Notes: generated by a model not told the origin, from the letters alone. 64,000 nucleotides of DNA from Mediterranea sp. (in: CFB group bacteria) (GCA_031261785.1 JAISIZ010000034.1:1-64000), one strand, 5' to 3'; positions 25,329-34,680 are shown, counted from the first letter of the stretch. Made by a program: numbers and translations.

Positions 25329-27596
25329 ATGCGAACATATTGGATTATATTCAGCCTACTCTCTTGGCTCGCGATTCCCGCGGGAGCGCAAGTCAAGCTC
25401 TCGCCCACGAGCGACGGATACATATATCTCGGCGGCCCTAACGCCAAGGAAAACTTCGGTAGCGAGGCCACGCTACGTGTCCGCTTCGCCCAGGAGGCGC
25501 AATTCAGTCGCCAGGCTTACGTCCGCTTCGACCTCTCGAGTCAGCCGGCCTCCTTCACGGAGGCGACGTTCGAGATTTACGGACAATGCAAGGACGCCAA
25601 GCTGGTCGATGTCTTCACCGCCTTCGGCGAGTGGACCGACAGCTCCCTCAAGGGTTCCTACAACGCCAAGCCCTTGCGGCGGGCGTATGTCGGGACGATA
25701 GAACTCAAGCCTACCGCCGCGTACAGCCGGATCGACGTCACCGAAGCGGTGAACCGCGCCCGCATGTCGAAGCGGAACGACATTACCTTCGTGCTCATCG
25801 ATCGCTTGGCGCAGAAAGATGCCGAGGAGGGATTCTTCCACTCGAAAGAGAATCCCGAGAAGCGGCCGCCCATCCTGACGCTGACCGAGGGAAAGCGCAA
25901 GCTCAAACTAACGAAACGGGCCTACTACGTCGACGCCGACGGTGGCTCCGACACGGCCGACGGATTGTCGCCCGCCTCGGCGTGGAAATCGCTGAAGCGC
26001 GTCGAGGCGGAGGTGTTCACGCAGGGCGACAGCGTGCTGTTCAAGCGGGGATGCCGCTTCGCGGGCAGCCTCTTCCCGCGCGTCTTTTCTACGTACGGCG
26101 ACAGCAGCGTCACCCTCTTCGGGGCTTATGGCAACGGGGAGGCTCCCGTGCTCGACGCCGAGGGGAAGGAATCGTTCACGCTGATGTTCTTCAACACGCC
26201 GTTCCTGCGGGTGGAGAACCTCACCATCACGCAGACCGCCGACGATGAGAACCCGCTGATTCGCCGCGGCCTCTACTACCAGGGCGAGGACATGGGGAAG
26301 ATGAGCGGTCTCACCATCAGCGGGGTCACCTTCCGCGACATTAAGGGCAACACCAGTTCCGGAGCGAAGGATGGCGACGTCTTCGCCAAGCGCAGCGCAG
26401 CGCTGGCCGTGGAGATCACCGGCAACAACATCCCGACGTACCTCGACGGCTACTTGCTCGAGGACTGCCGCTTCGTGCGCGTGGGACGCATAGGGGCGAT
26501 GAACAATTCGTCGTGGGGCTATCGCACGGCGGAGAAGGACATCAGCTGGCGGCCCAGCCAAGGCGTCGTCATCCGCAGGAACTACTTCGAGGACACGGCG
26601 GGCGAGGCACTCATCGTCCGGACAGCCGTGCGGCCGGTGGTGGAGTTCAACGTTTTCCAGCGTTGCGCCATGCAGCTCTCCGGCTGCGCCGCCCTCACGA
26701 ACAATTGCGACGCCGCCCTGTGGCAGTTCAACGAGGTTCGCTACACCGTCTACAACGAGGGCGACACCAACGGTGAGGCGTTCGGCATCGATATCAAGAG
26801 CCGCGATGCCCTCTTTCGGTGGAACTACGCGCACCACAACGAGTATGGCGACATGCTGGTCACTGGCGGATCGGCCAACGGAGGAATCTTCAACACCAAC
26901 AGCGTGGTGAGCCAGAACGTGTTCTACAACAACGGACACCATGGCATCCGCATCTCGGGCAACGCCTCGCACGTGCGGATAGAGAAGAATATCATCTATC
27001 GGGACGAACGATTGTCCGCGCCAACCGCCCCCTACAAGAACTATCCCTCGCACCACCTCATGCTCCACGCCTTCTGGGGTGGAGGTCCGAACGACGTCTC
27101 CTACATCAATAACATCTATTGGTTCGCGTCCGAGGAGGTCGACGCTTCCTTCGCCCTGGCCAAGGACAAGAGCCTGCGGACGAAACTCGAGGGAAACATC
27201 TTCTTCGCCGACAAATTAGTGAACTGGCAGAAAGCGACGGACATCGGCGCGACCACCGACCCGCAAATCGCCCTGCCCAACAACCTCGCCAACTGGAACG
27301 GATTGGACAAGATGCCGCTCTTCAGGCCGCGGTCGGCACCGCAGGGCGTCGGCCCCGATTTCGACCGCTTCGGCATGACGGATTCGGAACTCACCATCAC
27401 GCTCGACAAGGAATCGCGCCCGCTCACCGTGGAAATATACACCATCGACGGACGGCTGGTGGAGAAGGCGACGGTCAAGCCCTCCGGCGACTCTGTCTAC
27501 AAGACCGACGTATCGCGCCTCGCCGACGGATGCTACGCCATCAAGGCGTACACCGACAATAGCTCTTTCGCCGGCTTGGCGAGAAAAGGAAAATAA
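25329..27596 (+). CDS. secreted DNRLRE plus right-handed beta-helix protein (PUL2)
   Basis: 755 residues with a signal peptide (ending PAGAQ). Residues about 20-185 resemble a DNRLRE carbohydrate-binding-like domain (DGYIYLGG..., AYVRFDLSS). Residues about 190-620 are a right-handed parallel beta-helix of the pectate-lyase-like fold, with repeated xxxNxFxx rungs (VVIRRNYFED, VSQNVFYNNGHHGIRI). The last 75 residues (VEIYTIDGRLVEKAT, then DVSRLADGCYAIKAY) resemble a type IX secretion sorting domain. The fold is shared by lyases, hydrolases and epimerases; catalytic residues cannot be assigned here, so the activity is open. PUL membership suggests action on hemicellulose or pectin side chains. 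Confidence 0.75.
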   Translation: MRTYWIIFSLLSWLAIPAGAQVKLSPTSDGYIYLGGPNAKENFGSEATLRVRFAQEAQFSRQAYVRFDLSSQPASFTEATFEIYGQCKDAKLVDVFTAFGEWTDSSLKGSYNAKPLRRAYVGTIELKPTAAYSRIDVTEAVNRARMSKRNDITFVLIDRLAQKDAEEGFFHSKENPEKRPPILTLTEGKRKLKLTKRAYYVDADGGSDTADGLSPASAWKSLKRVEAEVFTQGDSVLFKRGCRFAGSLFPRVFSTYGDSSVTLFGAYGNGEAPVLDAEGKESFTLMFFNTPFLRVENLTITQTADDENPLIRRGLYYQGEDMGKMSGLTISGVTFRDIKGNTSSGAKDGDVFAKRSAALAVEITGNNIPTYLDGYLLEDCRFVRVGRIGAMNNSSWGYRTAEKDISWRPSQGVVIRRNYFEDTAGEALIVRTAVRPVVEFNVFQRCAMQLSGCAALTNNCDAALWQFNEVRYTVYNEGDTNGEAFGIDIKSRDALFRWNYAHHNEYGDMLVTGGSANGGIFNTNSVVSQNVFYNNGHHGIRISGNASHVRIEKNIIYRDERLSAPTAPYKNYPSHHLMLHAFWGGGPNDVSYINNIYWFASEEVDASFALAKDKSLRTKLEGNIFFADKLVNWQKATDIGATTDPQIALPNNLANWNGLDKMPLFRPRSAPQGVGPDFDRFGMTDSELTITLDKESRPLTVEIYTIDGRLVEKATVKPSGDSVYKTDVSRLADGCYAIKAYTDNSSFAGLARKGK

Positions 27597-27597
27597 C

Positions 27598-28995
27598 ATG
27601 AAAAGCAAGGATAGAATGAACAACAGAAAAAAGATCTTTATCGGAGCGGCCATCGCGTCGCTCCTCCTCTCGCCGCCCGCGCAAGGCAAGGTGGAACTTC
27701 CCGCCATGATGGGCAACAACATGGTGCTGCAACAGCAGCGCGCCGTCAAGCTATGGGGACGCGCCACGGGAAAGAGAGTCGCCGTCACCACCTCGTGGGA
27801 TAAAAAGACGTACTACGCCACCCCCGGCGCCGGGGGCGACTGGCTCCTTACCGTCGACACGCCCGCGGGCGGATACACGCCTCACCAAATCAGTTTCGAC
27901 GACGGCACCAAGGAGGTCGTGACGCTCGACAACGTGCTCGTGGGCGAGGTATGGATCTGCTCCGGGCAATCCAACATGGAGATGCGCATGAAGGGCTACA
28001 CCGGGCAGCCCGTGACGGGCGCGCTCGAGAGCATCATCACCTCGGGCCGCTATGCCGACCGCATACGCTTCGTCACCGTGCCGCGGACCGACGGCAACGA
28101 GCCGCGACACGACTTCGACGGCCAATGGGAAGTGCCCTCGCCGCAGACCACGCCCGAATGTAGCGCCACGGCCTGGTACTTCGCCCGACAACTCGCCGAG
28201 AGCCTCACGGTACCCATCGGATTGGTGTGCACCAGCTGGGGAGGCTCCAACATCGAGCTTTGGATGAACGAGACGGGGCGCCTCTACAACGTGATGCTCA
28301 TGCCCGTGAAGAACTTCACCGCCCGCGGATTCGTGTGGTACCAGGGCGAGTCGAACCGCAGCAAGTACGCGCGCTACGCCGAGCAGACGCGCGAGATGGT
28401 GGAACGCTGGCGCACGCTCTGGGACGACGCCGACATGCCGTTCTACTACGTCCAGATCGCCCCCTACAAATACGACGACTCCAACGACACCAAGGCGGCG
28501 CTCTTCCGCGAGGCGCAGTTCAAGGCGCTCAAGCTCATCCCCGCCTCGGGCATGGTGGGCACGGCCGACGTGGGCGACGAGCTCTGCATCCATCCGCCGC
28601 GCAAGGACGCCGTGGGGCAACGTCTCGCCACGCTGGCCTTGGTGAAGACCTACGGCGCCAAAGGCTTGCCGCATACCGGACCGGCCATGCGCGGCGTGAC
28701 CTACGACGGCGGCAAGGCGACGGTGCTCTTCAACCGCAACGTCTACACCGGTCTCGTTCCCCGCGAAGTGGAAGTGACCGGATTCGAGATCGCCGGCGAG
28801 GACAAAATCTTCCATCCCGCCAAAGCCTTGGTTAAGGGAAGCGACAAGGTGGAAGTGTGGAGCGACGAGGTTCCCAATCCCGTGGCCGTGCGCTACGCTT
28901 TCCGCAACTACGTGGGCGGCATCACGCTGGCCAATACCCTCGGAATGCCCGCGTTCCCTTTCCGCACGGACACGTGGGAAGAAATTAAAAATTGA
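27598..28995 (+). CDS. SGNH-type carbohydrate esterase (sialate O-acetylesterase family)
   Basis: 465 residues with a signal peptide. The catalytic Ser is in CSGQSNMEM (Ser125), the oxyanion block in TSWGGSNIELW, another conserved block in GFVWYQGESN, and the catalytic His in CIHPPRKD (His332). In a GH10/GH3 locus an acetyl-xylan esterase role is more likely than sialate deacetylation. The segment between WGGSNIELWM and LYNVMLMPV is short for the family, so a loop may have been lost. It follows the beta-helix gene directly (1 bp gap). The stop falls within an AATTGAG repeat. Confidence 0.85.
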   Translation: MKSKDRMNNRKKIFIGAAIASLLLSPPAQGKVELPAMMGNNMVLQQQRAVKLWGRATGKRVAVTTSWDKKTYYATPGAGGDWLLTVDTPAGGYTPHQISFDDGTKEVVTLDNVLVGEVWICSGQSNMEMRMKGYTGQPVTGALESIITSGRYADRIRFVTVPRTDGNEPRHDFDGQWEVPSPQTTPECSATAWYFARQLAESLTVPIGLVCTSWGGSNIELWMNETGRLYNVMLMPVKNFTARGFVWYQGESNRSKYARYAEQTREMVERWRTLWDDADMPFYYVQIAPYKYDDSNDTKAALFREAQFKALKLIPASGMVGTADVGDELCIHPPRKDAVGQRLATLALVKTYGAKGLPHTGPAMRGVTYDGGKATVLFNRNVYTGLVPREVEVTGFEIAGEDKIFHPAKALVKGSDKVEVWSDEVPNPVAVRYAFRNYVGGITLANTLGMPAFPFRTDTWEEIKN

Positions 28996-29012
28996 GAATT
29001 GAGAATTGAGAA
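28987..29012 (+). repeat. short tandem repeat AATTGAGA at the esterase stop
   Basis: Three copies of an AATTGAG-like 8-mer just before the GH10 gene; the first supplies the TGA stop of the esterase (28993-28995). Confidence 0.7.
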
Positions 29013-29018
29013 ATAGTA

Positions 29019-30155
29019 ATGAAGAATAAAACCAAGAAGATGAAACGGATACATATTTTACTGCTACTCCCCATGATGATCGTGGCTTGCCTCAACGAAC
29101 TATCGCCGGCCATGCCCGACGAGGAGGAGACGACGCTCAAAAAAGCCGTCGGCCACCATTTCCTCATCGGAACGACACTCAACAACGCCATAGTGAACGG
29201 CCGCGACCCAGCCTCTGACCGCGTCGTGAAGCGACACTTCAACGCCATCACACACGGCTACGCCATGAAGTTCGCCATGCTGCATCCCGCCGAGGGACGT
29301 TACCTGTTCGACGAGTCCGACGCCTTCGTACGCTACGGCGAGCAGAACGGCATGACGGTCATCGGCCATTGCCTCGTCTGGCACAAGCAACTGCCCGACT
29401 GGGTGGTGCGTGACAAGGACGGCAACCTTGTCACGCCCGAAGCGCTCAAAGCCCGTATGAGGGAGCACATCTCCACCGTCGTGGGACGCTATAGGGGCCG
29501 CGTCAAGGGATGGGACGTGGTCAACGAAGCCTTCCTCGAGGACGGCTCCTATCGCCAAAGCCCCTATTACGAGATTCTCGGCGAGGAGTTCATCCCCCTC
29601 GCCTTCCAGTACGCCCACGAGGCCGACCCCGACGCCGAACTCTATTACAACGACGGCAACATGGCCGTCACCAAGCGCCGCGAAGCCGTGGTGCGCCTCA
29701 TCGGCCAGCTCAAGGCGCGCGGCCTGCGCATCGACGCCGTGGGCATGCAGGCGCACGTCAGCATGAACTTCCCCAAGGTGGAGAACTTCGAGAAGAGCAT
29801 ACAGGCCTTTGCCGACGCTGGCGTGAAGGTGATGATCACCGAATGGGACATGACCGCCCTGCCCACTACCGACACCGGCAGCGACGGACGACCACTCACC
29901 CCCGAGGAACTCGATCCCTATCCCGAAAAGATGCCCGACAGTGCGTCACAAGCCTGGAACGCTCGCATGAAGCAGTTCTTCGACCTCTTCGTGAAGTATT
30001 CCGACGTGGTGACACGCGTCACCGTCTGGGGCGTGAGTGACATCGATTCGTGGCTCAACGACTTTCCTTTCCCCGGGCGGACAGACTATCCGCTACTTTT
30101 CGACCGGGAGTACCAGCCGAAAACTTTCGTACGCGAAATACTGGGGGAGGAGTGA
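29019..30155 (+). CDS. GH10 endo-1,4-beta-xylanase, lipoprotein
   Basis: 378 residues; ATG at 29040 is an alternative start. Lipoprotein signal ending in MIVAC (Cys24), so probably displayed on the surface. The GH10 barrel carries the acid/base in WDVVNEAF (Glu170) and the nucleophile in VMITEWDM (Glu275); the usual ITELD is ITEWD here. GHCLVWHKQLPDWV is the conserved substrate-binding strand. The enzyme should cut xylan backbone at the cell surface to feed the SusC/SusD pair of the same locus. Its TGA stop is part of the AGTGATTAGTG repeat that follows. Confidence 0.95.
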   Translation: MKNKTKKMKRIHILLLLPMMIVACLNELSPAMPDEEETTLKKAVGHHFLIGTTLNNAIVNGRDPASDRVVKRHFNAITHGYAMKFAMLHPAEGRYLFDESDAFVRYGEQNGMTVIGHCLVWHKQLPDWVVRDKDGNLVTPEALKARMREHISTVVGRYRGRVKGWDVVNEAFLEDGSYRQSPYYEILGEEFIPLAFQYAHEADPDAELYYNDGNMAVTKRREAVVRLIGQLKARGLRIDAVGMQAHVSMNFPKVENFEKSIQAFADAGVKVMITEWDMTALPTTDTGSDGRPLTPEELDPYPEKMPDSASQAWNARMKQFFDLFVKYSDVVTRVTVWGVSDIDSWLNDFPFPGRTDYPLLFDREYQPKTFVREILGEE

Positions 30156-30322
30156 TTAGTGCGGAACTCACCACAGAGGACACGGAGTCGCGCGGAATTT
30201 TGTAGTGACTGGCGGGAGTTCACCACAGATTACACAGATTCGCACAGATTATTTTATTCTTGCGTGAGTGATTAGTGCGGGAGTTCACCACAGATTACAC
30301 AGGTTCACGCGGATTTTTGTAA
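30151..30322 (+). repeat. three tandem half-copies of the palindromic repeat family
   Basis: Units beginning near 30151, 30210 and 30266 share (G/C)GG(G/A)A(G/C)TTCACCACAGA with variable continuations (ACACGGAG or TTACACAGATT); two are preceded by AGTGATTAGTGCGG. Only the left-arm side is present, so these do not fold like the full copies. They fill the gap between GH10 and the LRR gene. Confidence 0.75.
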
Positions 30323-30341
30323 TGAATAGAAGATACACATC

Positions 30342-31727
30342 ATGAATAGGAAGACAAACTTGCGGACATTCGCGGCAGCCATCGCGCTGCTGCCCCTCAT
30401 TCTCCTGTTGTCCTGCTCGGACGACAAGAAGAACGAACTACCATCCAATCCCGAAGTTCCCCTGGTTCCCTCCGACCCCGTGGAAGTGGCCACCGTTGCC
30501 CTCGCCCCCGACGAGCTGACGCTCTGGACAGACGCGACGGCCACGCTCACCGCCACCCTCACCCCCGACGATGCCGCTGACAAGACCCTCGCCTGGAGCA
30601 GCTCCGACGCGGCGGTAGCCGAGGTCGACGCCACCGGCGCCATCACCCCGAAGGCCGCGGGCACCGCCACCATCACCGCCACCGCCTCCAGCGGCGCGCA
30701 AGCCACCGCCACCGTGACGGTGCTCGACCCCGCCGACATCCCCATCCCCGACGCGAACTTCAAGGCGCGGCTGCTGGAAATCGTCGCCCATGCCGAGGCG
30801 GACAAGATAAGCCGGGAAGAGGCGCTGGTGGTGACGGAACTACAATGCGACAACCGAAAGATCGAAAGCCTGGAGGGGATAGGATTCTTCGAGAACCTGA
30901 AAACGCTCAATTGCGGGTATAACAAGCTGGGAAAGCTCGACGTGAGCGCCCTCACGCGACTGGAGCGACTGAGCTGCGGAAGCGCCTCGCTGACCGAACT
31001 CATCCTGGGCGAGTCGCGGGAACTGGCCTATCTGAATTGCTGGAGAAACACGCTCACCAAGCTCGACGTCAGCGCTTTCGGACGATTGACGGCCCTGTAC
31101 TGCGGGAACAACTCGCTGACTGAACTCATCCTCGGTGAGTTGTCGGAACTGGAGACGCTCGATTGCTCAAACACCGCGCTCACCAAGCTCGACGTCAGTG
31201 GCCTGACGGCATTGAGGGAGATGGACTGTGAGGACAACAGCTCGCTCACCGAGCTGACCTTGGGCCGGTTGCCGAGACTGGCAACGCTCCGTTGCTGGAA
31301 CACCGCGCTGGAGAAGCTCGACGCCAGCGGCCTCGCACGATTGACGTTCCTGTCCTGTGAGGACAACAGATCGCTCACCGAGCTGACCCTGGGCCAGTTG
31401 CCGATACTGGCAACGCTCAATTGCCAGAATGACGCGCTGGAGAAGCTCGACGTCAGCGGCCTCGCGTCACTAAAGACCCTGAACAGCGGGGGCAACAACT
31501 CGCTCACCGAGCTGACCCTGGGCAAGTTGACGAAGCTGGAAAAGCTCTATTGCCAAAACACCGCGCTGACTAAGCTCGACGTCAGCGCACTCACCGCATT
31601 GTGGTACCTGAACTGCGAGAATGGCACCTCATTGGCCGAGGTATGGCTCAAGGACAAAAGGCAGAGAGACAAGATTGGCGATTATTTGTATATAACCGAC
31701 GAGGGAATTATACGGTACTACGATTAG
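30342..31727 (+). CDS. BIG2 plus leucine-rich-repeat lipoprotein
   Basis: 461 residues. Lipoprotein signal ending in LLLSC (Cys25) followed by SDDKKNE. Residues about 45-128 form a bacterial Ig-like (BIG2) domain (TLAWSSSDAAVAEVDATGAITPKAAGTATI). From about 150 onward there are paired leucine-rich repeats of the type SLTELTLG..L..L..L.C.NTAL.KLDVSGL, arranged in 43-residue (129-bp) duplicated blocks. Probably a surface-exposed binding or adhesion protein. It is the last gene in the PUL2 direction, but nothing in it points to carbohydrate and it may be independent of the PUL. Confidence 0.85.
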   Translation: MNRKTNLRTFAAAIALLPLILLLSCSDDKKNELPSNPEVPLVPSDPVEVATVALAPDELTLWTDATATLTATLTPDDAADKTLAWSSSDAAVAEVDATGAITPKAAGTATITATASSGAQATATVTVLDPADIPIPDANFKARLLEIVAHAEADKISREEALVVTELQCDNRKIESLEGIGFFENLKTLNCGYNKLGKLDVSALTRLERLSCGSASLTELILGESRELAYLNCWRNTLTKLDVSAFGRLTALYCGNNSLTELILGELSELETLDCSNTALTKLDVSGLTALREMDCEDNSSLTELTLGRLPRLATLRCWNTALEKLDASGLARLTFLSCEDNRSLTELTLGQLPILATLNCQNDALEKLDVSGLASLKTLNSGGNNSLTELTLGKLTKLEKLYCQNTALTKLDVSALTALWYLNCENGTSLAEVWLKDKRQRDKIGDYLYITDEGIIRYYD

Positions 31728-31882
31728 TGAGTAGTGGGGGACACCACAGAGGACACAGAGTTACACAGAGTTTTCAAGTGAGTGTCTTCGTTTTCTCCAT
31801 GATGGACAAATATTATAAACTCTGTGTAACTCTGTGTCCTCTGTGGTGTCCCCCACTAATCACTAACCACTAATCACTACTC
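31721..31882 (+). repeat. palindromic repeat element, copy B
   Basis: The best preserved copy: arms 31733-31773 and 31817-31857 are perfectly complementary over 41 bp, with a 43-nt loop, flanked by GATTAGTG/CACTAATCAC motifs. The LRR gene's TAG stop (31725-31727) lies in the outer motif. Confidence 0.92.
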
Positions 31883-31978
31883 CCTACTCCCGCTCACATA
31901 TCCATGTAATGTAAAACATGATGGACGATGTAGAGGGGCTTTCTGGGGAGGGAGAAGGCGGGGCGCTTGGTGCGAGGC

Positions 31979-32012
31979 AAACTGACGAAACTGACAAAAC
32001 TGACAAAACTGC
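31979..32012 (+). repeat. AAAACTGAC microsatellite
   Basis: Nine-bp units, about four copies. The same repeat occurs in reverse at 32619-32651, where it encodes LTELTKLTKL inside the broken primase-like gene. The remainder of 31883-32108 shows nothing identifiable. Confidence 0.7.
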
Positions 32013-32108
32013 ACTATATGTTCCGCCTATTTCAACTTTCGTATAATCCATGTTCTATCTTACTTATTACAAGCATATTAGGCTTTTTATCATGCGCATC
32101 ACCTTGCG

Positions 32109-32852
32109 CTACCCATATCCGTATATGTCGTCCGCTTTTAGGGCCTCCTCAGTGGTAAAACGCTCGGGAAGGTCGTCGATGAACAGGTATATGATGTTAA
32201 TATCCTTGATGTACCAAGTGGTGCCCGTGGGTGCGACCGACATGAGTAGGCGGACGTGTTCGTAGCAGCAGAGCACGATGTAGATGGAGCGGCTAAAATC
32301 GGAGTCATCACAGTAGACGCCTGAGGCTATCTCGCCCCGCTTGGCCTGCCGGGCACGGGTCAGCGTCATGCCCAAGTGCATCACAGAGCGGGCGTAGCGC
32401 TTGGTGACGGCCTACAGGCTGTCGTTCCAGCGTGGCTCCTCGCGGAAGGTGTAGAAGGGCACGCGGGTGGCCAGGCCGTTCTCGGAGATGGCCTCCTCGA
32501 GCAAGATAGGCATATTCTTGTACACCGAATCGGGGAAGTAGGGGGTATGCTTGCGCAATTCTCCGCCTTCCCAATAGGCCTCCTCCTCGTTTTCTTCATT
32601 TTCGGGGCATATAGCGCGCAGTTTTGTCAGTTTTGTCAGTTCTGTCAGTTTCTCCTGTTCGCCTTGTTGTGGCATATTCTTCTTGCCTATTTGGCTAACT
32701 TCCTTATATCCATTGCTTATGGTCTTTCTGGGTTCGTCATACGTAAAATCGTTTCCTTTCAGCTCCTCCCAAAGCGGACGACATAAACGCTCCTTGTCCC
32801 ATTCGTAGCACGCGGCCTCGCAGGCTATGCGGTAGAGGTTGGCATTGCGCTG
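32109..32852 (-). pseudogene. broken primase-like (BT4734/DUF3987-type) gene remnant
   Basis: A single minus-strand frame runs from about 32852 to the stop at 32109, with an internal amber stop after FREEPRWNDSL. The upstream part (NLYRIACEA...KTISNGYKEV, then HTPYFPDSVYKNMPILLEEA) resembles the junction between a BT4734-like domain and the DUF3987 region of Bacteroidota mobile-element primases; the downstream part (YCDDSDFSRSIYIV, then DDLPERFTTEEALK) resembles the C-terminal end. The helicase/ATPase centre is missing, and the 5' end is cut by a stop next to 32853. It is therefore an internally deleted relic. Family assignment is from recall of conserved phrases and is moderately certain. 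Confidence 0.6.
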
Positions 32853-32995
32853 TCAGGGAGGAGTGTGTACATGGAAAGGAGTTGACAATGTTTTGAGTTG
32901 ACGAGGCTTTCAGGAGACGAGTTAACAAGGGAGATAGCTGGCAGGGTCCCCTTCCATCTCGAACACGGTATAGAGGGTGGCGACCTATCCTTTTG

Positions 32996-33290
32996 GGGCG
33001 ACGAGTTCGTCGCTCCGCTAAGAGTCCATGTCGGCCGCGTGAGGGGCTTGCATCGTCACTAAGTGTCCATGCTGGCCGCATGAGGTTTTCGCGCCGTCGC
33101 GAAGTGTCCATGTCGGCCGCGTGAGGGGTTCGCGCCGTCGCTAAGTGCCCATGTCGGCCGCGTGAGGTTTTTGCGCCGCTGCTAAGTGTCCATGCCGGCC
33201 GCGTGAGGGGTTCGCTCCGTCGCGAAATGTCCGTGCGGGTTGCGTGAGGGATCCGCGGCGCCGCGGGGGTTCCGTGCGGGTTGCGTGAGG
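32996..33290 (+). repeat. 41-bp tandem repeat array, seven copies
   Basis: The motif AAGTGTCCATGTCGGCCGCG recurs at 33020, 33061, 33102, 33143, 33184 and 33225 with exactly 41-bp spacing, and a diverged seventh unit at 33266. There are no spacers, so this is not CRISPR. The unit is not a multiple of three; frames through it are spurious. 32853-32995 holds only short GAGTTGACGAG-like reiterations. Confidence 0.9.
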
Positions 33291-33315
33291 AAATCGCCAA
33301 CCGAGGTGCCGTAAC

Positions 33316-34662
33316 TCACAAAAACATCGTCATGTAGACCGGAAGGTAGTCGACGCCGTTCTCTCTCTTGAAGTCTTTGGTGTAGATGACGTACTTGTTC
33401 AGGACGCGGTCGGAGAATTTGAGGCAGAACTCGTCCAATGACTTGTGCGACTTGTACCCGGAGGATTTCACCTCGACGGGAGATACCTTGTGCCTGTCCG
33501 CGATGACGAAATCGACCTCGTAATACTTCTTTCCACCGGAATAGGGCATGGTGTGGTAGAATAGGTTTTTGCCGGTTGCCCTTAGCATTTGCGCCACCAC
33601 GTTCTCGTAAACATATCCCAGGTTGGTGCTCAGTTTGTCGTTGAGCAGCTTGGCGTAGATGATGTTCTCCGTGTAATCGCGATCCATGAACGCGAGCGTG
33701 ACGAACAAACCCGTATCCGACGCGTACATCTTGAAGTATTCTTCGTTTTTTGTCAGGGCCAATCCGGCGTTGGGGTCGTCCGTATGGAACGCGATGTTGG
33801 TGGTCATGGAATCCTCCATCTCCTTGACGATGTTTATCACCCGTTCTACTCTCTCTTCCGGTATCGCTTTCCCCACTTGGTAGCGTAGGGTATTCCTGCT
33901 TAGTTGCGCCGGTATGGCGTCGTACATCGCCTTGGCTCTTCCCGAATCGTCGATCTTTCCGAAATCTTCCTCATACAGGGCGATGATGTCTCGCTTCGCC
34001 TGGTCGACAGCCGAAAGGTTGTTCGTCTCCAGATATGTCGCTACGGCTTGCGGCATGCCGCCAACCAGCATGTACAGGCGGAAATCTCGCATAAGCTTGC
34101 GATGCGCGGCCTCTCCCAACGCCATCTTCTCCTCGAAAGCGACGCGCAAGAGGGGAATAGTGGCGGTGTCGCCGAGCGCCCATCGGAATTCTTCATAATC
34201 CATGGGGTACATGTTCGCTTTGGTCTCTTCGCTGGGAATCATGATGTCGCGGCTTCTTGAACGGACGGATATCAACGACCCGGTTTCGATGTAGTCGTAG
34301 CGATGATCCTTCACCAGATGCTTGATCGCCTGCCGGGCCAGCGGTTGCAATTGCACCTCATCGAATATGATGACCGATTCTCTTTCGTGCAATCGCGTTT
34401 GGTAGATAAACTGCAATCGCAGGAACAGGTAGTTCAAGTCCGAAATATCGTTGAACAGATTGTTCACCTCCTCGGGCACCTTCGAGAAGTCGATCAGGAT
34501 GTACGATTTGTATTCGTTCCGGGCAAATTCTTCCGCTATGGTCGATTTACCGACGCGACGCGCTCCTTGTATCAGCAAGGCCGTGTCACCATCGCGGTCG
34601 GATTTCCACCTCAGCATGGTGTCGTACATCTTTCGTTTAAAATAGATTGCGTGAGCTTCCAT
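33316..34662 (-). CDS. AAA ATPase with DUF4143 (PD-(D/E)XK-like) C-terminal domain
   Basis: 448 residues. Walker A GARRVGKST at 33-41, Walker B VIIFDEVQ near 97-104, and a C-terminal nuclease-like domain with YEVDFVIADRHKVSPVEVKSS, the E/D-xK pattern of DUF4143 proteins. These stand-alone ATPases are common and variable in Bacteroidota genomes; their function is not established, and they often sit in accessory regions, as here. It appears full length with a good promoter directly upstream. Transcribed away from the palindromic repeat copy C. Confidence 0.88.
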   Translation of the reverse strand: MEAHAIYFKRKMYDTMLRWKSDRDGDTALLIQGARRVGKSTIAEEFARNEYKSYILIDFSKVPEEVNNLFNDISDLNYLFLRLQFIYQTRLHERESVIIFDEVQLQPLARQAIKHLVKDHRYDYIETGSLISVRSRSRDIMIPSEETKANMYPMDYEEFRWALGDTATIPLLRVAFEEKMALGEAAHRKLMRDFRLYMLVGGMPQAVATYLETNNLSAVDQAKRDIIALYEEDFGKIDDSGRAKAMYDAIPAQLSRNTLRYQVGKAIPEERVERVINIVKEMEDSMTTNIAFHTDDPNAGLALTKNEEYFKMYASDTGLFVTLAFMDRDYTENIIYAKLLNDKLSTNLGYVYENVVAQMLRATGKNLFYHTMPYSGGKKYYEVDFVIADRHKVSPVEVKSSGYKSHKSLDEFCLKFSDRVLNKYVIYTKDFKRENGVDYLPVYMTMFL

Positions 34663-34680
34663 TCCTGCTGTTTTTGGTTA

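Noticed and set aside
33020..33290. CRISPR array
   Set aside because: The entire 41-bp unit is conserved, so there are no unique spacers, and no cas genes are present; the same applies to 63134-63268 and 15241-15401.
32737..33300. A 187-residue minus-strand frame across the 41-bp array
   Set aside because: The repeat is not a multiple of three and the translation is Arg/Pro/Thr-rich without a domain.
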